9,436 nt of DNA from Propionibacteriaceae bacterium (GTDB taxonomy: Bacteria > Actinomycetota > Actinomycetes > Propionibacteriales > Propionibacteriaceae), in NCBI GenBank assembly GCA_031262845.1, contig JAISGZ010000152.1, positions 1 through 9,436 on the forward strand, in the 5' to 3' direction. A program made the position numbers and the translations under genes. Below, in pieces: positions 5,759 through 9,436 of the stretch (the stretch's first letter is position 1; each line of letters begins with the position of its first letter). The notes beneath the pieces are model-generated. The model ran no database searches, was not told the DNA's origin, and saw only the letters and a list, made by a program, of their open reading frames with translations.

Positions 5759-6415
5759 TCACGACGACGCCGGCGTGGGAGCCTCGGCGTTGGTCGTGGC
5801 TGGCGTGAAACCGGTCAGAGAACCCTGAAATTTGGCGGCGATGGCGGTCAACACGGACCGGTCGGGGCTGGGCGGCTGGATGAACAAGGCTTCACGGTAG
5901 TAGCGCAACTCTTCGATCGACTCTTGAATATCAGCCAAGGCCCGGTGGTTGCCGTTCTTCGCCGGACCCGAGAAGACAATCCGCGGGAACCAGCGTTTGG
6001 CTAGCTCTTTAATACTTGATACGTCAACGTTGCGGTAGTGCAGATGATTCTCCAACTGGGGCATATCGCGGGCCAAAAAAGACCGGTCAGTGCCGACCGT
6101 GTTGCCGGCCAGTGGCGCTTTACCGGCGTCGGGAACGAATTGCCGGATGTACGCCAACACGGCCGTTTCGGCTTCAGCCAGGGCCATTCCCTGGTCCAGT
6201 TCGGGCAATAGACCAGAACGGGTGTGCATATCGTGAACAAACGGGTCCATCTGGGCTAGGGCGGCGGCGGGCGGTTTGATGACGACGTCGATGCCTTCGC
6301 CCAAAACGTTAAGGTCCTTGTCCGTCACCAAAGCCGCGACTTCGATCAGGGCGTCGGCCGTCAAGCTGAGCCCTGTCATTTCGCAATCGATCCAGACTAA
6401 ATTGTCGCTACTCAC
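5759..6415 (-). CDS. orn: Oligoribonuclease
   Basis: This 218-aa protein is a DEDDh 3'-5' exoribonuclease that degrades 2-5-nt RNA fragments (nanoRNA, including pGpG) to mononucleotides in the cytosol. The signature WIDCEMTGL at 8-16 supplies Asp10 and Glu12. The ExoII motif GNTVGTDRSFL supplies Asp110. The ExoIII block GNHRALADI supplies His157 and Asp162. All five catalytic residues are present. The length fits the family apart from a Pro/Thr/Ala-rich tail of about 15 residues. The start is GTG at 6415, with AAGGTGA at 6420-6426 as ribosome site; family N-termini begin just before the first motif, supporting this choice. It lies 63 bp downstream of an MFS gene on the same strand and is followed by tRNA-His. 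Confidence 0.97.
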   Translation of the reverse strand: MSSDNLVWIDCEMTGLSLTADALIEVAALVTDKDLNVLGEGIDVVIKPPAAALAQMDPFVHDMHTRSGLLPELDQGMALAEAETAVLAYIRQFVPDAGKAPLAGNTVGTDRSFLARDMPQLENHLHYRNVDVSSIKELAKRWFPRIVFSGPAKNGNHRALADIQESIEELRYYREALFIQPPSPDRSVLTAIAAKFQGSLTGFTPATTNAEAPTPASS

Positions 6416-6478
6416 CCGGTCACCTTAATACGTGCGTGGCCCAGTTGTTGCTGCCGCCGCTGAACGGTGGCCCTGGCG

Positions 6479-7774
6479 TTACTGTGGCGAGACGGGCGAT
6501 TGAGGCGAAGCCGGCGAGGTCTGGCCCAGTGAACGCGGTGGCGGGGGATTGTGGCGGATACCGTAGCCCAACCAGATCGCCCCGAGACAGGCGACACCGC
6601 CCAGCGTCACCGTCGCCACCGCTAACGACGTTGTCAGCGCCACTAAAGCACTGATGGCGAGTGGTCCAGCGGTATTACCGGCGTCGGTCATGAGCCGCCA
6701 ACCCGACAGGAATTGGGGTCGGCCAATCGACGGTGAAGCGTCCGAACCCAAGGTCATGATGACACCCGAGCCGACCCCGTTCCCCAGCCCCAACACGATC
6801 GCGACGACGATCACCAGCGCCGGACGGTTGGCCGCCGCTAACGACATCAGGCCGATGCCGAGCACGATCATCGACGGCAGGGCGACCCAGAGTCGGCCGA
6901 AGCGATCCATGATCCAGCCGCCGACGAAGAACAGACTCATGTCGACCGCCATCGAGACGGCGTAAATCAGCGAGGTAGCTGAGGGGCTCAGCCCGATCGA
7001 CTCACACCACAGTGGCAAGATCGCTTGCCGGACGGCCCGAGTCAGCGCCAACATGGTGGTACCAGTGCCCAACGTCAGCAGTACGCGGTAGTGCGTCCGG
7101 AGCACGTGCCACAGCCTGGCTTCGGCCGGAATCCGGGATTGACCTCGGACGCGCTCGCCCGGTAGATCGGGCAAAGCCAAGGTGACGAGGGCGGCCAAGA
7201 CGGACATCCCGGCCGCGAAAGCGTAGGCGGCGGCCAAATTCCAGTAGCCGATGATGGCCGCCCCGGCTAGTGGGCCGAGGAAAACACCCATTCGGTAGGC
7301 ACCACCAAGGGTGGACAAGGCCCGGGCCCGCAGATAGCTCGGGACGGCTTCGGTCAGGTAATTCTGGCGGGCCAACCCGAACACCGCCCCGGCCGGCCCG
7401 AAGCAAAAGACCGCCAGACAGAGCAAGGGCAAAGTCGTGGCGGAGAAAGCTAAGAGCAGGAAGACGGCATCCCACAAGCAGGCGGCGATGATGGCTCGCT
7501 TTTCGCCGAGCCGGGTGGCGATCCAACTGGCGGGTAGGTCACCGATCAGCTGGCCGATCGCTGACAGGCCGATGACGAGGGCGGACATCTCGAGCGAAGC
7601 CCCCAAATCGAGGGCTGACAGAGCCACCAGCGGTGTGACGGCGCCGTGGCCAACCGAGGCCAGCGTCGTCGGCCCATAGGCGGCGACCGTGAAACGTCCC
7701 CAGCCGCCAACTGGTCCCGTCGTGGTCGGTGAAGGTTCGGGTGACGTTGGTTGACCATTCGTCGGTTCGGTCAT
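6479..7774 (-). CDS. MFS transporter
   Basis: This 431-aa integral membrane protein has about twelve hydrophobic segments in two halves separated by a charged loop at about 203-230. MFS motif A appears after the second segment (GDLPASWIATRLGEKR, 78-93) and is echoed in the second half (GGWIMDRFGRL, 285-295). A motif C-like MGVFLGPLAGA (162-172) in segment five suggests a drug:proton antiporter type. N- and C-terminal tails (1-24, 409-431) are Pro/Thr/Ser-rich and cytoplasmic. The substrate is unknown; efflux of a small molecule is the default guess. ATG 7774 has only a weak GGTGAG before it. The gene probably leads a two-gene unit with orn. The 224 bp between it and the divergent tRNA-Arg show no clear promoter for it. 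Confidence 0.93.
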   Translation of the reverse strand: MTEPTNGQPTSPEPSPTTTGPVGGWGRFTVAAYGPTTLASVGHGAVTPLVALSALDLGASLEMSALVIGLSAIGQLIGDLPASWIATRLGEKRAIIAACLWDAVFLLLAFSATTLPLLCLAVFCFGPAGAVFGLARQNYLTEAVPSYLRARALSTLGGAYRMGVFLGPLAGAAIIGYWNLAAAYAFAAGMSVLAALVTLALPDLPGERVRGQSRIPAEARLWHVLRTHYRVLLTLGTGTTMLALTRAVRQAILPLWCESIGLSPSATSLIYAVSMAVDMSLFFVGGWIMDRFGRLWVALPSMIVLGIGLMSLAAANRPALVIVVAIVLGLGNGVGSGVIMTLGSDASPSIGRPQFLSGWRLMTDAGNTAGPLAISALVALTTSLAVATVTLGGVACLGAIWLGYGIRHNPPPPRSLGQTSPASPQSPVSPQ

Positions 7775-7980
7775 GGCCGCTCACCGAGCCTGGAATCAGT
7801 CACGCGACGGACACTACTCCTGGCGGCCATTGCGGCCCGCTGGTCTGAACCAGTCGCCGGGACATCGACCCGAGCCGCTGATGGATCGTGAACCGAGACG
7901 AGTGAGGTTTTTACCAAGGCCAGGTCGGCTCGTGGGACTTTGAATTTCTGACGTTCGAAGTCGACCCGCGTTCTGCCCAC

Positions 7981-7986
7981 TAAGCT
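7981..7986 (+). promoter_or_regulatory. -10-like hexamer (TAAGCT) of tRNA-Arg
   Basis: TAAGCT ends 12 nt before the first base of tRNA-Arg, a sensible distance for a short pre-tRNA leader. No clear -35 hexamer is present. Tentative. Confidence 0.35.
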
Positions 7987-7998
7987 TGACCCGCATTG

Positions 7999-8072
7999 GC
8001 CCCATTAGCTCAGCTGGATAGAGCAGTGGACTTCTAATCCGAAGGTCGGAGGTTCGAATCCTCCATGGGGCG
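7999..8072 (+). tRNA. tRNA-Arg (anticodon TCT)
   Basis: A full cloverleaf is visible. The acceptor GCCCCAT/ATGGGGC pairs perfectly, the D stem is GCTC/GAGC, and the T stem GGAGG/CCTCC has loop TTCGAAT. The anticodon loop CTTCTAA gives anticodon TCT, reading AGA and possibly AGG. The discriminator is G and CCA is not encoded. The anticodon stem GTGGA/TCCGA is irregular, with a U28-G42 wobble and a G27-A43 mismatch at the top. The 3' side is followed by an accessory-looking plus-strand cluster; tRNA 3' ends are common integration sites, but no att repeat or integrase is in the window. Confidence 0.96.
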
Positions 8073-8079
8073 CTGGGGA

Positions 8080-8109
8080 TAGATCAGACATGAAAAGGCT
8101 GTAGATCAG
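8080..8109. repeat. Direct repeat TAGATCAG, 22 bp apart
   Basis: TAGATCAG occurs at 8080-8087 and 8102-8109, a two-helical-turn spacing. It lies between tRNA-Arg and the promoter of the downstream cluster. It could be a regulator site for that cluster; otherwise it is chance. Confidence 0.35.
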
Positions 8110-8116
8110 GCTGGCC

Positions 8117-8144
8117 ACGACGGCGGTCCTTAACCCGCTACGAT
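8117..8144 (+). promoter_or_regulatory. Promoter of the nucleotidyltransferase cluster
   Basis: TACGAT at 8139-8144 is a good actinobacterial -10, with a partial -35 (ACGACG, 8117-8122) 16 bp upstream. Initiation would fall at about 8151, exactly on the A of an ATG, so the first ORF would be translated from a leaderless mRNA. Confidence 0.5.
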
Positions 8145-8150
8145 GAACCA

Positions 8151-8279
8151 ATGACGGTTACCGTTGGCGCCGCTACTGAAAAAGCTGGTTGGGCCACCGC
8201 CGAAATGAAAGCCATTGGCTTCACCACACCGGCAGACCATGACACCGAACAATCACCTCAGGAACAATCATGTGGGTGA
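8151..8279 (+). CDS. Possible leaderless 42-aa ORF at the head of the cluster
   Basis: A 42-codon frame starts at ATG 8151, 6 nt after a good -10 hexamer, and ends with TGA at 8277-8279. The stop is 10 bases past the start of the next gene, an overlap that suggests translational coupling. The product is small and polar, with a short amphipathic stretch (EKAGWATAEMKAIGF, 10-24) and a Gln/Glu-rich end. I do not recognise it. It may be a small protein of the module, for example a regulator or third component, or a coupling leader peptide. An alternative is a remnant of a longer N-terminus frameshifted relative to the next gene, but that gene looks complete. Confidence 0.45.
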   Translation: MTVTVGAATEKAGWATAEMKAIGFTTPADHDTEQSPQEQSCG

Positions 8280-8605
8280 GATACGACGACATGCCCCCCT
8301 ACCTGCCAGGCTGGGCTGTCATCGACGATCTCAATGATCTACGCGGACCCGACTACGGAACAGTGCATCTGCCCATCGAACTGTACTGGGGCGCCAAACC
8401 TGACTTCGACCTCGACCAGCCCGACCAACGCCGACCATACTTACAAGCCGTTCTCCGCGAAGCCCCCGACGAGACCTACCTCGCCCGCTTCATCAACCGG
8501 ACAGTCCTCGAACACGACTGGCACCGGCTCCGACTCCCTGAATCACTCCGCCGCGCCTGGAACAACGCTCACCCATCATTGACCAACGAACTGATAGCCT
8601 CCTGA
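8270..8605 (+). CDS. Unknown partner protein of AbiEii-type nucleotidyltransferase
   Basis: This 111-aa protein is of unknown function. AGGAA at 8260-8264 lies 5 nt before ATG 8270. Its layout matches short hypothetical proteins that I recall encoded directly before AbiEii-like nucleotidyltransferases in actinobacteria. It has an N-terminal YDDxPP (5-10), a central strand HLPIELYWG (33-41), a DLDxPDQRRPYLQAVLREAPDE stretch (47-68) and a C-terminal LRLPESLRRAWNNAHP (87-102). No HTH or membrane segment is seen and it is not AbiEi-like. Its stop overlaps the nucleotidyltransferase start by one base (TGATG), implying coupled translation and probable function as a pair. An antitoxin or activity modulator is the obvious guess from position, but nothing in the sequence proves it. 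Confidence 0.8.
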   Translation: MWVRYDDMPPYLPGWAVIDDLNDLRGPDYGTVHLPIELYWGAKPDFDLDQPDQRRPYLQAVLREAPDETYLARFINRTVLEHDWHRLRLPESLRRAWNNAHPSLTNELIAS

Positions 8606-9279
8606 TGCTGACACCATTCCAACAAGAAGTCGCCGCCATACTCGGCGAAGTCACTCAAGATGACGACTTCGCTGTCGGCGGTGGCGCGGCCCTCCAGCTT
8701 CACGGCGTCGTCGACCGCGTCAGCAAAGACATCGACGCCTACACCACCAGCTACGACCCTGCCGTCTACGAACGGGTCGAGAAGAACATGGTCACAGCAC
8801 TGACCAGCCGAGGCTACAACGTGACCGTAACAAAACGACTCGACTGGTTCCGAGCCATGACCATCACCGAACCCCACACCGGTGAACAAGTCGGCATCGA
8901 TCTCGGCGTCATGTCACGCGCCGCACCCGCCGAAAACATGCCACCCATCGGCCGAGTACTAGCTCTCACCGACGTGCGAGAAGGGAAACTCGATGCCCTC
9001 CTCAACCGTGCCGCCGCTCGTGATTTCACAGACATCGACGCGCTCATCCAAAACGGGCGCTGGGCACTCGACGGCATTGCTACCTCCATCCAGACCCGGC
9101 ACCCAGAAACCTCCATCGAAGAAGTCGCACAAGCATTTGAATCAGTGAGCCAAGTCGACACCTGGGAATTCAGCGATCTCAACATGACAGACACCGACGT
9201 TAAAGAACTCGCCCAACGCTTCCACGACTACGCCCAACAACTCACCCAACTAGCCGCTTCTCAGGGGACTATCTCGTAA
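8605..9279 (+). CDS. AbiEii/AbiGii-type nucleotidyltransferase (putative toxin)
   Basis: A 224-aa protein of the DNA polymerase beta-like nucleotidyltransferase superfamily, AbiEii/AbiGii branch. The substrate-binding motif VGGGAALQLHG (24-34) is followed by SKDIDAY (40-46), with Asp42 and Asp44 as metal-binding carboxylates. A third candidate acid is Asp99 in GIDLG. The block GKLDALLNRAAARDFTDIDAL (127-147) matches the conserved KxDAL-x2-R-x3-RDFxD element of the family. Known relatives include AbiE abortive-infection toxins and mycobacterial MenT proteins, some of which add nucleotides to tRNA acceptor ends. A similar activity here is inferred. It starts at ATG 8605, overlapping the upstream stop, with no ribosome site of its own. 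The neighbouring tRNA-Arg gene is not evidence that this tRNA is the target. Confidence 0.85.
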   Translation: MLTPFQQEVAAILGEVTQDDDFAVGGGAALQLHGVVDRVSKDIDAYTTSYDPAVYERVEKNMVTALTSRGYNVTVTKRLDWFRAMTITEPHTGEQVGIDLGVMSRAAPAENMPPIGRVLALTDVREGKLDALLNRAAARDFTDIDALIQNGRWALDGIATSIQTRHPETSIEEVAQAFESVSQVDTWEFSDLNMTDTDVKELAQRFHDYAQQLTQLAASQGTIS

Positions 9280-9310
9280 CCGGGGTCTATCCTCGTAACC
9301 GGGTAACCCC
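9274..9310. repeat. Clustered GTAACC repeats at the nucleotidyltransferase stop
   Basis: TCGTAACCGGG occurs at 9274-9284, spanning the stop codon, and again at 9293-9303. A third GTAACC lies at 9303-9308. GGGGT (9282-9286) can also pair with ACCCC (9306-9310) around a large loop, but no T-tract follows. GTAAC repeats resemble MtrA-type half-sites, but the spacings (19 and 8 bp) do not fit the usual 11 bp. Function unknown. Confidence 0.4.
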
Positions 9311-9322
9311 ACCAGTGAATCC

Positions 9323-9342
9323 TTTCAGGTTGTTTTCAGTTG
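9323..9342 (+). promoter_or_regulatory. 11-bp-phased direct repeat, PhoP/OmpR-type box
   Basis: TTTCAGG-N4-TTTCAGT (TTTCAGGTTG at 9323-9332, TTTCAGTTG at 9334-9342) is a pair of 7-bp direct repeats separated by 4 bp. This is the geometry of PhoP/PhoB-family response-regulator boxes. It lies 20-40 bp before the lipoprotein ATG and overlaps a possible -35 (TTGTTT, 9330-9335). The regulator's identity is not known from the sequence. Confidence 0.4.
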
Positions 9343-9361
9343 TGCATGACACACTGAATCC

Positions 9362-9436
9362 ATGCGCAAGACTTTGGGATTGGCCGCTACTGGTTTGCTG
9401 CTGTTAACCGGGTGTACTGCTTCCATTGAACGACCG
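9362..9436 (+). CDS. Lipoprotein, N-terminal part (cut by window edge)
   Basis: A frame of 25 codons runs from ATG 9362 to the end of the window. It encodes a type II signal peptide: basic MRK, a hydrophobic core LGLAATGLLLL (5-15), and the lipobox LTGC with Cys18 as the lipidated residue. The mature protein would be anchored to the outer face of the cytoplasmic membrane. Too little is visible to say which lipoprotein it is; a solute-binding protein is possible. The upstream direct repeat suggests control by a two-component response regulator. No good ribosome site is visible in the bases before the ATG. Confidence 0.75.
   Translation, partial: MRKTLGLAATGLLLLTGCTASIERP

Noticed and set aside
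7771..7980. A minus-strand 69-aa frame whose stop overlaps the MFS start codon
   Set aside because: The overlap suggests coupling, but the product is Arg/Ala-rich with no recognisable fold, and no ribosome site or promoter is visible; probably high-GC noise.
7999..9436. tRNA-Arg as the left attachment site of an integrated element
   Set aside because: The downstream genes look accessory, but there is no integrase and no second copy of the tRNA 3' end within the window.

Overview
The window is high-GC actinobacterial (Actinomycetota) chromosome. The evidence is the GC-rich coding style, GTG/TTG starts, candidate leaderless promoters, CCA-less tRNA genes, and an oligoribonuclease gene followed by tRNA-His on the same strand, an order I also recall from mycobacteria. 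I cannot name the genus. The two ends look accessory and the middle looks largely core.

Left part (1-2871): a HAD-type hydrolase gene runs off the left edge (minus strand). Then comes a compact type II toxin-antitoxin pair on the minus strand, a BrnT-like toxin first and a ribbon-helix-helix antitoxin second, 1 nt apart. Its upstream region holds TGTG/CACA palindromes and faces a possible 48-codon cysteine-rich gene on the plus strand. Next is a divergent pair: a WYL-domain regulator (minus) and an alpha/beta-hydrolase (plus), with repeated TGACA half-sites in the 50-bp gap.

Middle (3015-7774): a ClC-family membrane protein without the usual gating glutamate (plus), then an Rnl5/DraRnl-type RNA ligase (plus). 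After these lie two tandem ~78-bp repeats, each with a G(CUUG)C hairpin whose stem differs between copies by compensatory changes. These repeats abut the 3' end of tRNA-His(GTG) on the minus strand. Orn and an MFS transporter, also minus, lie upstream of the tRNA and probably form an MFS-orn unit.

Right part (7999-9436): tRNA-Arg(TCT) on the plus strand is followed by a tightly overlapping plus-strand cluster. It consists of a leaderless 42-codon ORF, a 111-aa unknown protein, and a 224-aa AbiEii-type nucleotidyltransferase, probably a toxin-antitoxin-like module. A lipoprotein gene begins at 9362 and runs off the right edge; its promoter region carries an 11-bp-phased TTTCAG direct repeat of the PhoP/OmpR type.

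No stretch over 300 bp lacks a gene. The longest gaps (463-621, 2872-3014, 5454-5607, 7775-7998) hold only the repeats, hairpins and promoter candidates listed. No IS element, integrase, CRISPR array or origin was seen. Several genes act on RNA (ligase, Orn, BrnT-like toxin, nucleotidyltransferase, two tRNAs), but their strands and spacing do not show that they form one system.
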